Shown here: positions 29,930-38,689 of the stretch, in pieces
How positions within the stretch are numbered: the stretch's first letter is position 1
How the letters are laid out: each line of letters starts with the position of its first letter
DNA from: Flavobacteriaceae bacterium F08102
GTDB taxonomy: Bacteria; Bacteroidota; Bacteroidia; Flavobacteriales; Flavobacteriaceae
DNA length: 64,000 nt
NCBI GenBank assembly: GCA_023015935.1
Contig: JALKAY010000003.1
Location: forward strand, 347,430-411,429
Direction: 5' to 3'
Notes under the pieces: model-generated
What the model saw: only the letters and a program-made list of their open reading frames with translations
What the model was told of the DNA's origin: nothing
The model's database searches: none
Position numbers and translations under genes: made by a program

Positions 29930-29948
29930 AATGAATTAGCGTAAACGG

Positions 29949-30398
29949 TTACTTACATAAATTCGTTGATTTAACTGCTTTCGCAGTCAGTGTTATTTCA
30001 ACAGTAGCATTTGAAGGTAAAGAGGCAACCCCAATCGCTGCACGGCTACCAATACAATGCACTCCTAATTTCTCTATGAACAATTCAGATGCATAATCGG
30101 CAACTTTAGCATGTGCTGTAAATCCTTCTTCCGCATTTATAAATACATTGAGTTGGAGAATTAAAGCAACTTTCTCATTACTTTTTAAACAATTTTGGGC
30201 AGCAATGAATGCATTTAACGCTGCCAATCGGACAGCATCTCTGTGCGATGTTAAAGGATCTGTCATTTTAATTTTACCAGCATATTGTAATACACCAGCT
30301 TTACGTGGTGTCATCCCTGAAGTATAAATAATATCGTCGTTTCGGACGGCAGGTACATATGTTCCTTGTGGAATAGGTTGTTCTATAGGTTTACTCAT
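29949..30398 (-). CDS. RidA-family enamine/imine deaminase
   Basis: 149 residues of the YjgF/YER057c/UK114 family: QGTYVPAVRNDDIIYTSGMT and RAAIGVASLPSNATVEITLT. These correspond to the N-terminal SGxx motif, the conserved Arg that binds the substrate carboxylate, and the C-terminal P-x-A-x-VEI strand. Such proteins hydrolyse reactive enamine/imine intermediates released by PLP enzymes. Its ATG overlaps the end of the aminotransferase gene (ATGA, 30395-30398), so the two are translationally coupled, which fits a joint role. Confidence 0.92.
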   Translation of the reverse strand: MSKPIEQPIPQGTYVPAVRNDDIIYTSGMTPRKAGVLQYAGKIKMTDPLTSHRDAVRLAALNAFIAAQNCLKSNEKVALILQLNVFINAEEGFTAHAKVADYASELFIEKLGVHCIGSRAAIGVASLPSNATVEITLTAKAVKSTNLCK

Positions 30399-31606
30399 AT
30401 CTTGTAAATTTCTATCATTTTTACGATTCGTTCTGCTGCGGCCACTGCCGCTGAGTGATCTTGTGAAAAGTTTAGTCGAATACGGTCATTGCAACGCGGG
30501 GCAAACTCTGAGCCAGGTGTAACAATAACGTTTGCTTGAAGGCGAAGAAGACGTACAAAAGTGGATAAATTTACACTGAGTGATGGTAGTTGAGGAAAAA
30601 GATAGCTGCCAGCTTGTGGACATGTAGTGTGAAGGTTAGCAGCCCTGAAAATGGCTACTAATTCGTCTCGTATCGCTTCGTGTTGTTGAATTCGATTTTC
30701 TAACCAACCTTGAGGTTCTTTAAACCAAGTAGCTAGTACAGCTTGGTTGTATCCTGCCGCACGTAATGAAACTATTGCTTGAAGACGTTCCATTCGTTCA
30801 ATTAATTTGGGTGTGCCAAATCCAACTCCAAGACGGTATCCACTAAGTGATTCTGTTTTTGAAGGTCCCATTATCGTGATGATATTTGCGGGTTGAATAG
30901 TACAAGAACGTAGGTGTGTATAGGTCTCACCTGCATATAACATTCGTGAATACAGTTCATCTACAATAAGCGTAACATGGTGAGTTGACGCTAGTCTTGC
31001 AATTTTAGTTATTGTTGAAGCTGCATATACCACCCCTGTAGGATTGTTAGGTGTTGAAAACACAAAAACCTTTGTGCCATTGTTAAATGCGCTTTCAAGA
31101 CGGTTAAGATCTGGTCCGTTTTCAGAGGGCGTACCAGTATATTGTAGGGGGATTGGTACGACTTCACCACCAAAGAATTTGACAAGTTTTCGGTTGGCAA
31201 AATAGTCAGGTTCAACGACGGCTACTTTTGTTCCATTGGTAACAGTTGCCCCAATGGCTAAAAACAGTGCGCCCTGTGTTCCTGGCGTTATAATCAATTC
31301 GCTATCTGCATTGATAGGACTGCCAGTAAATGTGCCAAGACGATCAGCAAGACCATTTCGGATTTCGGCTGCTCCTCGATATTCAGTGTACGCTTGAGTC
31401 GCTCCCTTTACAAAACCTTCTTTCCATGCGGCATCAGATCCAGGCGTTGGAGGAAATGCATCAACATCCCCATGGGAGAAATCAACTGGAACTCCAGCAA
31501 TTTTCTCGCCACGCACGATGTCATTAAGATCATCTACCTGTTGCCTAGCTTCTTGTCCAGGTGCATTTCCTGCATCGAGAACTTTAAATTTTTCTTCAAG
31601 ATTCAT
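30395..31606 (-). CDS. PLP-dependent class I/II aminotransferase
   Basis: About 403 residues from ATG 31606 (MNLEEKFKVLDAGNAPGQEA); a TTG at 31633 would add nine residues. Fold-type I landmarks: ITPGTQGALFLAIGATVTNG (cofactor phosphate loop), VFSTPNNPTGVVYAA (Asn and Pro-Thr-Gly), VDELYSRMLYAG (Asp to the pyridine N), GPSKTESLSGYRLGVGFG (Schiff-base Lys) and the C-terminal Arg in NDRIRLNFS that binds the substrate carboxylate. Substrate unknown. Base composition and Ala/Gly-rich protein are unlike the AT-rich neighbours, suggesting acquisition by transfer. Coupled to ridA and divergent from an Lrp-type regulator that probably controls it. Confidence 0.9.
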   Translation of the reverse strand: MNLEEKFKVLDAGNAPGQEARQQVDDLNDIVRGEKIAGVPVDFSHGDVDAFPPTPGSDAAWKEGFVKGATQAYTEYRGAAEIRNGLADRLGTFTGSPINADSELIITPGTQGALFLAIGATVTNGTKVAVVEPDYFANRKLVKFFGGEVVPIPLQYTGTPSENGPDLNRLESAFNNGTKVFVFSTPNNPTGVVYAASTITKIARLASTHHVTLIVDELYSRMLYAGETYTHLRSCTIQPANIITIMGPSKTESLSGYRLGVGFGTPKLIERMERLQAIVSLRAAGYNQAVLATWFKEPQGWLENRIQQHEAIRDELVAIFRAANLHTTCPQAGSYLFPQLPSLSVNLSTFVRLLRLQANVIVTPGSEFAPRCNDRIRLNFSQDHSAAVAAAERIVKMIEIYKI

Positions 31607-31739
31607 ACGTTGTAGTTTAGTAAATTGTTCCAATCCATTTTGAATACAAAATTATAGGTAAACCTGGTTTTTGTAAAATTGATTAATTGATATTTAGCTA
31701 TATTTACCATTGAAATAAGTAAAATTAAATACAATTGCA

Positions 31740-32159
31740 ATGGAATTAAGGGTGGATAGCTTGGATATTCAATTATTAAAGCTTTTGGATGAAAATGCTC
31801 GCTTATCTTTTGCAGCACTAGGGAGGAAAATCAATTTATCACCTTCATCAGTGAGAGAAAGAGTGCAAAGATTGGAAGATACTGGCATTATTAAAAAATA
31901 CAGTATCGATATTGACAATAAGAAACTTGGGTATGATTTAGAAGCATTTATTTTATTAAAAGTTTTTCAGGGGCAACTCAAGCACGTAATTGGAAAAATT
32001 GCTGACTTTCCCGAAATTGTACAAGTCCATCGAATTACAGGGAATCAAAATTTACATCTAAAAGTAATTGTTCCAAATCAACTCAGTTTACAAAAATTAT
32101 TAGATCAATTAATGCTTTATGGTGATACAAATACGTTGTTAATACTGTCTGAGATTTAG
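31740..32159 (+). CDS. Lrp/AsnC-family transcriptional regulator
   Basis: 139 residues. N-terminal winged HTH (LDIQLLKLLDENARLSFAAL then GRKINLSPSSVRERVQRLED) and C-terminal RAM effector domain (AFILLKVFQGQLKHVIGKIA, VHRITGNQNLHLKVIV). Lrp/AsnC proteins bind amino acids and commonly regulate a divergent amino-acid gene. The divergent partner here is the aminotransferase-ridA operon across a 133-base gap (to its ATG at 31606), the likely operator region. Codon use is AT-rich like the host, unlike the aminotransferase. Confidence 0.93.
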   Translation: MELRVDSLDIQLLKLLDENARLSFAALGRKINLSPSSVRERVQRLEDTGIIKKYSIDIDNKKLGYDLEAFILLKVFQGQLKHVIGKIADFPEIVQVHRITGNQNLHLKVIVPNQLSLQKLLDQLMLYGDTNTLLILSEI

Positions 32160-32604
32160 TTGACCGATGTAACTTTACTGTTGATAGGGTAAAGAGGTTA
32201 TAATTCTGCGAAAATGTAAAATTTTTCATTTTAGATTATAACGGAATTACTCCTCGTTCCTCCTTTAGATTAGCAAAGAGATGGATTATACTTAATTCAT
32301 AAAATTTTTAGTTCACTCTTATATGTAAAAGCATATAATTACAATATGAATATAAGATGAAATCATTAACAGAATTTGTTAAAGAATGAAGAAAATCAAC
32401 AATCAACAATCAACATTCGTCAATCAACAGGATTCAAGCTTCCTTCGTCAGCTTAATCTTGCTCATTAAAAGCCAAAACTTTTACATTTTAGATTTAAGC
32501 CGGATTACTCCTCGTTCCTCGTCGTGATTCTGTAGTAGTGAGAGGTTAAAATCAACAATCAACATCCGTCAATCCCCAATCGTTAATCAATTTACTCCGT
32601 GATC

Positions 32605-32625
32605 TGCGTAGTTTGCAACTACGCA
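32605..32625. repeat. Dispersed hairpin, TGCGTAGTT type
   Basis: TGCGTAGTT and AACTACGCA around a TGC loop. Same size and plan as the hairpins at 32646, 32794, 57401 and 57465, with matching changes on both arms (compensatory A/T pair), so pairing rather than sequence is conserved. Confidence 0.8.
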
Positions 32626-32645
32626 TCTATGAAGGTATAGTTAGC

Positions 32646-32666
32646 TGTGAAGTTACAAACTTCACA
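32646..32666. repeat. Dispersed hairpin, TGTGAAGTT type
   Basis: TGTGAAGTT and AACTTCACA around an ACA loop. Identical stem to the hairpin at 57401-57421, which lies in the opposite orientation within a larger inverted module. Confidence 0.8.
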
Positions 32667-32793
32667 GAGCCAAGCGTATAGTTTTAAGTCCTAAATAGCT
32701 AGCTAGCTATATACCAAAAACTTCAACAATCGTTAAACAATTTTTCAATGATTAGATTGTAGTGATATTCATGAACTTATTACGGTGTACGCT

Positions 32794-32816
32794 GTGCGAA
32801 GTTTGCAACTTCGCAC
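32794..32816. repeat. Dispersed hairpin, GTGCGAAGTT type
   Basis: GTGCGAAGTT and AACTTCGCAC around TGC. The reverse complement of the hairpin at 57465-57487; flanking sequence on one side (about 60 bases) is shared as well. Confidence 0.8.
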
Positions 32817-32905
32817 CGGTCAGTACTAAAAGGTTAATAACCTTTTGGTATTGTTTTACTCACGGGAAACCACTTGTCAAAAAGACTAAACCTCCCTGAT
32901 GAGTG

Positions 32906-33767
32906 TTGACCGTTTTTAGGTTAATAATTCATTGTTAAATAGAGTCATCAATTTTTTGGGGCTTACCCTGTTATTATTGTAATTCGTTACTGTTATAATT
33001 CTTGACTGCTTTCTAAGTTATTCCTTTTAATTGATTAAAGTTAGCTTGTTTCCAGTAGTCCAAATACGCTTCCTATATTGTTCTGTTAATGCCTTCTGCA
33101 AAAGCGTTGTCATGTGCAGATAGCAACATACTGATCTTAGCTCCATTTAGATTTAATAGATCAATATATTTTTTATAAGTATATTGACTTCCATGTTCAT
33201 TATGATGTATTAAAGGAGCATCATTCTCTGCTATAGTCATTTTAAGTGCATCTATATTAACCTTTACTCTGATATTGTCAGAGATTTTATAATTGAATAA
33301 TCATCAATGATACATACCGCATCACAGTGTTTATTTCCAATTGAAATAGATGTAATATCACACAACTATAGCATTGACGGTCTATTTCATTACGTGCCTT
33401 TTTAAAAGGTTTGAATAATCTAATTTTGACGCTATTGTTGTTCTTTTGAACTGCTGTCTATTTCTTCCACAACGCTATATCCTTTTTCGTTAAAGGCAGA
33501 AAATTTATAAAACCATGTGTTGTAATTTAGACGTTACTAATTCCATGTAGCCGTTCGAATTGAACTACACTGAAATTACCACCTTCAAATCAGATACAAT
33601 CCTTCTTTTAAAATCATCACTGTATTTACTTTTCTTACTTGTTAAATTTTGAGGTATTTTCTTGTGCTTTACTATTTTGCATAGAGTCTATAACTGAAAG
33701 AGAAAAAAGAATGTCTTATTTGGTGTATTTAGTTAAGTGAGTACAAATGTTTCAAAACGGTGGGTCA
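32906..33767 (-). mobile_element. Decayed IS3-family insertion sequence (OrfA and OrfB remnants)
   Basis: Minus-strand translation near 33550-33680 gives an OrfA HTH with broken frames (KYSDDFKRRIVSD, then FSVVQFERLHGIS). Further on (32980-33300) is the end of the DDE integrase OrfB: ENDAPLIHHNEHGSQYTYKK, YIDLLNLNGAKISM, HDNAFAEGINRTI, then stop, EAYLDYWKQANFNQLKGIT, stop. Several stops and frameshifts make it inactive. Candidate terminal inverted repeats are TTGACCGTTTTTA at 32906 and its imperfect complement ending near 33767. CCTCCCTG occurs just outside both ends (32891 and 33777), which may be coincidence. Different from the IS3-type element at the right edge of the window. Confidence 0.75.
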
Positions 33768-33806
33768 AAATTAGGTCCTCCCTGTTTTAAATTTTGAAAT
33801 ACGCCG

Positions 33807-35189
33807 TTATAAACTTAATTGATCAAATAATTTTAATAGTTCTTTATCAGAAGGTTTAGGTGCGTTGGCAGTTACAATATTTCCTTTAGGATCTAATAAA
33901 ATAAACCTAGGAATACCACTAATCTTATATTCTCTGATAAAAGATGAATTAAAATCATTATCTGTGATCAACTGAATCCCTCCCAAATCCATATCTTTCA
34001 CCATATTTCTCCACTTTTGCTTGTTTTTTTGCTTATCTGTAGAAAGGCTTACAAAAGTGATGTTCTTACCATGATATTTTTCTTCAACTTCCTTTAAATA
34101 AGGAATTTGAGCTTTACAAGGACCACACCAAGTAGCCCAAACATCTATATATACATATTTTCCTTGTAAGTCATCTAGCGATGTTGTACTACCATCATAA
34201 TTTTCATAGTTGACGAATTTAGGTGACGGTTGTCCTGGATCTAGAACTTTCAATAACTTGTACTGTTCCATCACCGTAGCTTTGTGGGATTCATTGGTAG
34301 ATGCATTTAAAAATTCATTGACTATTTTTTCTTTATCTTCAGCTCTTTTTAAACCATTTAAAATATTTCTATACAACTCTCCATTTCTAATCACTTCACT
34401 ATTGATCTCACTGAGGACTTTTTTTCGTGTTTCCCGATACGACTGAATGTCTTTTGGCTCAGACGCATTAATCTTATTCATTAGATGGAAAGATACCATT
34501 TCACGATAATCAGCTGAAATTTTATAATTCTCTTCGCTATATAAATCAAAATCGTTAATTTCTCTTTTAAATGTATCGGAAGCTTTGAAATTCTTATTTT
34601 CTGTCAATCGTGCGTATATTGTTTCATAAATTGATTTTAATCTAATTCTTTTGATTTCGATTATTCTTAATAGATTAGCTTTATAATATTTTGGAATTTT
34701 TGAAACTTCATCAAGCTTAGATTCCATTCTTTTTTTGAAATCATTTAAATTATCTTCAAAAGCAGCTTCATCCACATGGTACGTTTTTTCTTGATTAACA
34801 CGAAAGTTAAAATCTTCATTATCCATAAAAGCAATAAAATTATTTAACTCACTATAATTTCCTTCAAAGCTTATAGTTTTCAAGAATTCTTTTGCATCTT
34901 TAACATGCATGTTAACTTCATCTCCCATACTCAAATATGGATAAGTTCTACCCATCTCATAACGAAATTCGTATTGACTGTTTTCAGGGATAAAAAGGGT
35001 GTCTAAAAACTCACCTGTATCTTTTACATTGATGGTTTTTGAAAAACCATTCATTAGGTTGCTAATGATAAGTTCACCTCCTTTAGTATTCCCTATGTTT
35101 CCAGATAAAAGGACATAATTACTTGGTGTTTGTTGTTTGCATGACATAAGGGATATTAGTACTAGGATTAGTATTATATAGTTTTTCAT
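33807..35189 (-). CDS. TlpA-family thioredoxin-like lipoprotein (locus C, distal)
   Basis: 460 residues. Lipobox ISLMSC (Cys 17). DUF4369-like N-terminal domain, long helical middle (about 130-300), then a thioredoxin-fold domain with W-C-G-P-C in WATWCGPCKAQIPYL and the cis-Pro loop GIPRFILLD, ending KLFDQLSL. It is a close relative of the locus A protein at 12847: the last 140 residues align almost without gaps. Predicted envelope thiol-disulfide oxidoreductase. Last gene of locus C, 38 bases after the other TlpA gene, so probably one transcript. The IS3 remnant begins 40 bases beyond its end. Confidence 0.92.
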   Translation of the reverse strand: MKNYIILILVLISLMSCKQQTPSNYVLLSGNIGNTKGGELIISNLMNGFSKTINVKDTGEFLDTLFIPENSQYEFRYEMGRTYPYLSMGDEVNMHVKDAKEFLKTISFEGNYSELNNFIAFMDNEDFNFRVNQEKTYHVDEAAFEDNLNDFKKRMESKLDEVSKIPKYYKANLLRIIEIKRIRLKSIYETIYARLTENKNFKASDTFKREINDFDLYSEENYKISADYREMVSFHLMNKINASEPKDIQSYRETRKKVLSEINSEVIRNGELYRNILNGLKRAEDKEKIVNEFLNASTNESHKATVMEQYKLLKVLDPGQPSPKFVNYENYDGSTTSLDDLQGKYVYIDVWATWCGPCKAQIPYLKEVEEKYHGKNITFVSLSTDKQKNKQKWRNMVKDMDLGGIQLITDNDFNSSFIREYKISGIPRFILLDPKGNIVTANAPKPSDKELLKLFDQLSL

Positions 35190-35227
35190 AATTGTTTTAA
35201 TAAGTTTATTTTCAATTTAATTTTTAC

Positions 35228-36388
35228 TTAATTTAGGAGTTCCTCTAATTTATTATACAACGCTTTTCCTCTGACATGTTTTGCAATAATTTTACCAGAT
35301 TTTGCTTCTACCAACCAATTGGCTGGTACAGCAGGCTGAGCAAACATTTTTGCAACAGGACTATCATACCCTTTAACATCACTAATATTAATCCAAGGAA
35401 TGTCTTCCTCTATTGATGCTTTTTCCCAATCCTTTCGTTTTTCATCCAGAGAAAAAGAAACTATCTCAAAGCCTTTCTTATGGAAAGCCTCATAAGCTTT
35501 TTTCATATGTGGAATCTCTGCACGACAGGGTGCACACCAAGAAGCCCATAATTCTACCATCACATATTTGTTCTTCTTTAAGACCTCAGATAATCGGATG
35601 TTTTCTCCATTTAAATTATTTGCTTCAAAATCTTTAATTATTTTACCTATATCTAGAGTTGCTCTAACTTCATACGTTTTCTTTGCACTTTCTAAAAGTA
35701 ATTTTGTCAATATAGCTTCTCGATTATTTCCCAATTGATTGGCAAGTTCTTCTCTTGTTTTCATATCTCCTGGATTATATCCTATACTATGCAATAACAA
35801 TTTTGTTAAAGGATCAGTTTGTTGTTCATAAACTTTTTCCAACACTTTATTTCGGGCTTTTACTACTAGATTTATCAATCTATAGTATCCATTAAAAGAT
35901 GCGGTGTCTTTAATAGATATACCTTTCTTTTTATGATCATTAAATGCTTTTTGAGCCTTTTGATATTCTACATCATTAATTACCGGATTGACAAGTATTT
36001 CATTGTACTTCCCACCATTAAAAGTGTAATCATTTATGGATGAAAAGTTAATTTCTGTGGTACCTGGTTCCAAAGCCATTAGTATAACAGGTGAAGACGG
36101 TTTACCATCAACTGTCCTGACAGTAAAGTGTACTGCGTGAATGCTTTCAACATTCCCTTTGTAGCTAAACACTCCGTTTGTAAATCCTTTTTTTACTAAT
36201 GTTTCTAGTTTTCTAATACTATCCAGTCTTCGTCTTGTGATAACGACCTCTGCACCTTCAGGAAAATGTTCTCCTCCTTTTACAACAAATTCAAAATTAG
36301 TTGTTTGGTTTGTCTTTCGAGAATCCGTTGTATACGCAAATATTAAGGGTAATACAATAATGATAAGTATTTTTTTTAATGTTTTCAT
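35228..36388 (-). CDS. TlpA-family thioredoxin-like protein (locus C, proximal)
   Basis: 386 residues. Cleavable-looking signal (MKTLKKILIIIVLPLIFAYT) without a Cys for lipidation, so perhaps periplasmic. DUF4369-like N-terminal domain (FEFVVKGGEHFPEGAEVVIT), helical linker, and a TlpA thioredoxin domain with W-C-A-P-C in WASWCAPCRAEIPHM and a cis-Pro in QPAVPANWLV. It belongs to a different sub-branch from its neighbour at 33807. It probably pairs with it in a thiol-reducing pathway at the envelope. Confidence 0.9.
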   Translation of the reverse strand: MKTLKKILIIIVLPLIFAYTTDSRKTNQTTNFEFVVKGGEHFPEGAEVVITRRRLDSIRKLETLVKKGFTNGVFSYKGNVESIHAVHFTVRTVDGKPSSPVILMALEPGTTEINFSSINDYTFNGGKYNEILVNPVINDVEYQKAQKAFNDHKKKGISIKDTASFNGYYRLINLVVKARNKVLEKVYEQQTDPLTKLLLHSIGYNPGDMKTREELANQLGNNREAILTKLLLESAKKTYEVRATLDIGKIIKDFEANNLNGENIRLSEVLKKNKYVMVELWASWCAPCRAEIPHMKKAYEAFHKKGFEIVSFSLDEKRKDWEKASIEEDIPWINISDVKGYDSPVAKMFAQPAVPANWLVEAKSGKIIAKHVRGKALYNKLEELLN

Positions 36389-36411
36389 TTTTATATGTTA
36401 ATTTTTTTTAA

Positions 36412-36640
36412 TTAAATTCTTAATTCATTAAAGAAGTCTATCAGTTACACGGCAGATGATTAAGGAGCATGAATTGAAATGATTTTACTATCGGGATCTA
36501 ACAATAAAATACGTGAAATTGTTCTAATCTTAAAATCCGCAACAAAATCTGATTTAAATTCATTATTAGCTTCACCCATATTTTTCTATGATCATGGCTT
36601 TCCAATTGTCTTTATCTTTCGTCCTGTCTACCGATAAATT
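36412..36640 (-). pseudogene. TlpA-family remnant (3' end)
   Basis: Minus-strand reading in changing frames: LSVDRTKDKDNWKAMI, then after a frame change EANNEFKSDFVADFKIRT, ISRILLLDPDSKIISIHAP, stop, SSAV, stop, LIDFFNELRI. This matches position by position the final 80 residues of the intact TlpA proteins (RFILIDPQGNIVSSNAP...LIDLFNELGI), including loss of the cis-Pro. The thioredoxin active site part is gone. A third TlpA copy of locus C, now dead. Confidence 0.75.
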
Positions 36641-37068
36641 TAACTAGGACTTGTCTTTTCCACATAAAGCCTGACCATATTAATGGTAGTCTCAACTTGT
36701 TTTATGGAGTAGGCTGTAACGTTTTGAGATTTATCTGTCATAGTAGCCGGATTTTCATATAATCCAATATATTTATCTCTTGTCTAGAAGCCACTAATAG
36801 TTTAATTAGCATTAGTGGTTAACGCTCCTTTTCTTTCTCTTTTAGCTTTCTTGAAAGTACCTTTAAATATACTGCCGTCTTGCTATATATACGTACCAAA
36901 ACTATTGGGATATCCTTTTTTAAATTCTCCTTCATATTTATCAACACCTTTGGCAATACCTTTACCATCTGCTTTACCTATTTTGCAATCACCCCTACAG
37001 GATTCATTGATTGTTTTTAATTAGACCTTATCTTCTTGCGCAAAATTTACATTTAATGATAGAACCAT
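36640..37068 (-). pseudogene. MORN-repeat secreted protein, broken by nonsense codons
   Basis: ATG 37068 begins a signal peptide (MVLSLNVNFAQEDKV), then TAA at 37023, then CRGDCKIGKADGKGIAKG, KYEGEFKKGYPNSFGTYI, TAG at 36885 where Trp is expected, QDGSIFKGTFKKAKRERKG, further stops, and TRDKYIGLYENPATMTDK. These are MORN units (YEGEFKxGxPxGxGTY) and a tail seen in Bacteroidota MORN proteins. All in one frame, so decay is by point mutations. It lies between susD and the TlpA genes of locus C; function before decay unknown. Confidence 0.75.
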
Positions 37069-37144
37069 TAGTATTAGTATATATGGATTTTTTATTATAT
37101 GATTTTAAAATGATAAAAAGAAAGAAATAACAGATGAAAAAGTG

Positions 37145-37184
37145 AAATAAGCCTCTATCATACTAATTAAATAGAGGCTTATTT
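37145..37184 (-). terminator. Terminator after locus C susD
   Basis: AAATAAGCCTCTAT pairs with ATAGAGGCTTATTT around an 11-base loop, 10 bases after the susD stop. The minus-strand 3' side is U-rich. As in locus A, a strong hairpin separates susD from the TlpA genes. Confidence 0.75.
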
Positions 37185-37193
37185 AATAAGTTA

Positions 37194-38669
37194 TTAATTA
37201 TATCCTGGATTTTGGATAACAATATTATTGCTTGCCTGAATGTTTAGCTCATCAATAGGTAAAATAAATTTATTTGGATCTGTAGCAGCTTCTTTTATAT
37301 CAGAAACTTGGAACCCACTACCAAAACCATCAGCATAATCATAACGCACCATATCAAACCATTCTTCACCTAATTCACCAAATAATTCTATGTATTTTTC
37401 AATACGAACGGCTTCTAAAAATTCTGCATAGGTAATCGTAGTAGGATAGGTTTCAAAACCATCACCGCCGGTGGTGGTTGCGCCTGCACGAATACGAATG
37501 GAATTTAGCGCATCTAATGCCTCTGTGGTTACAGTACCAGATGCCCGTGCAGATGCCTCTGCCAAGATAAGATACAATTCACTTATTCTTAAATGGTTAA
37601 TTGTTGTATTATTATTTTCCCACTTTAAATTATTAATCCCATAATATCCTGGTGATTGCTGGGAAGCTATCCTATTACTATCGTGTAAAATCTTTTGCGA
37701 TCCGATAGTGGTACTTTCAGCAGCAAGGGCGGCAGATTTAGGTGTGATATTATAATTAAACTGCCACGTGTAAAAAAATGATGTACTTGCTCCCGCAGAG
37801 GCATCAATACGTGACCCAAAAATAATATCTGTATTATTATAAAGCGCGTCAGAAGTACTATCGAAAATACTAGCATAGGTAGTAGATAAACTAAAATTAG
37901 AAGGGGAATTGTCAATTACATCTCTTGCCAAAGCTGCTGCGCCTGCATAATCTCCTTGATATAACAATACTCTCGCCTTTAGACCCTTGCCAAATGTTTT
38001 ATTCACATAATAGCGTTGTCTAAAATCTGGAGCTGAAGCGATTACAGCATCTAAATCAGCTATAATAGCTGCATAAGTTTCGGCGACAGTGTTTCTAGGA
38101 AAGACGTCGGCTGATCTTACTGGTGATGTTCTTACAGTAATTCCGTATGCAGAATTTATGTCATAGAATTGCCCCCATAATCGCAATAGATAAAAATGTG
38201 CTGTGGCACGAATACCCTTTGCTTCAGCGATTATTTCAGTACGTCTACCAGGTACTTCAAAGTCAGCATCAGACAATTCTTCTACTTTTTCAATAATCCA
38301 GTTTGCCTTATTAATCACTTGATATAAGGTTGCGTATGAATTTCTATTGCTTTGAGTGTCAGTTTTTTGAGGGTTGTTTATGGCGTATGTAGCTTCTTCC
38401 AAATTAGCAAAAATTCCCTGTTGGACACCACCGGCTAAAGAAGATGGAATAGCTGCGTAGTGGTCTATAGATCCATTACCTTGAGATGTTAAACCCGCAT
38501 AGGCTCCTGCTAAAGCCAAATTTGCAGAGTCCTCATCGGTAATAGCTGTCTCAGCATCCAAAGAAAACTCTATGGTTTCATCATCTAAATCGCCTATTAA
38601 TTGACAGGAAGATAAGCATGTAACTGCCAAACTAAATAATCCTATATATATATATATATTTGTTTTCAT
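37194..38669 (-). CDS. SusD/RagB-family lipoprotein (locus C)
   Basis: 491 residues, intact. Signal MKTNIYIYIGLFSLAVTC then lipobox LSSC (Cys 22). SusD landmarks: AEAKGIRATAHFYLLRLWGQ, RISELYLILAEASARA, RIRAGATTTGGDGFET, VRIEKYIELFGELGEEWFDM and the C-terminal IVIQNPGYN. The signal peptide is encoded across a run of alternating TA (about 38643-38657), a slippage-prone tract. Its SusC partner upstream carries a nonsense codon, so this protein may be an orphan unless the transporter is read through. Confidence 0.93.
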   Translation of the reverse strand: MKTNIYIYIGLFSLAVTCLSSCQLIGDLDDETIEFSLDAETAITDEDSANLALAGAYAGLTSQGNGSIDHYAAIPSSLAGGVQQGIFANLEEATYAINNPQKTDTQSNRNSYATLYQVINKANWIIEKVEELSDADFEVPGRRTEIIAEAKGIRATAHFYLLRLWGQFYDINSAYGITVRTSPVRSADVFPRNTVAETYAAIIADLDAVIASAPDFRQRYYVNKTFGKGLKARVLLYQGDYAGAAALARDVIDNSPSNFSLSTTYASIFDSTSDALYNNTDIIFGSRIDASAGASTSFFYTWQFNYNITPKSAALAAESTTIGSQKILHDSNRIASQQSPGYYGINNLKWENNNTTINHLRISELYLILAEASARASGTVTTEALDALNSIRIRAGATTTGGDGFETYPTTITYAEFLEAVRIEKYIELFGELGEEWFDMVRYDYADGFGSGFQVSDIKEAATDPNKFILPIDELNIQASNNIVIQNPGYN

Positions 38670-38689
38670 ATTTTTATTTTTAATATTAA

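Larger units (their letters stand above)
32160..32905. repeat. Repeat-rich intergenic DNA with hairpins and shared modules
   Basis: No gene. It holds several modules found elsewhere in the window: a 'cattttagatttaagccgga' block (32480-32535) repeated at 44300-44352, with weaker relatives at 32220-32272 and 11460-11515; 'gctcattaaaagccaaaac' (32461), also at 44369; an AATCAACA minisatellite (32396-32432); and a module from about 32730 to 32816 present in reverse complement at about 57465-57555. Three hairpins are listed separately. Modules occur in different orders at different sites. Confidence 0.75.

Noticed and set aside
32396..32432. AATCAACA repeats as a possible CRISPR remnant
   Set aside because: Units are short and contiguous with no spacer structure; no cas genes in the window.
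32891..33784. CCTCCCTG direct repeats flanking the dead IS3 element as its target-site duplication
   Set aside because: They are 8 bases long and sit several bases outside the presumed ends, whereas IS3 elements usually make 3-5 base duplications directly adjacent.
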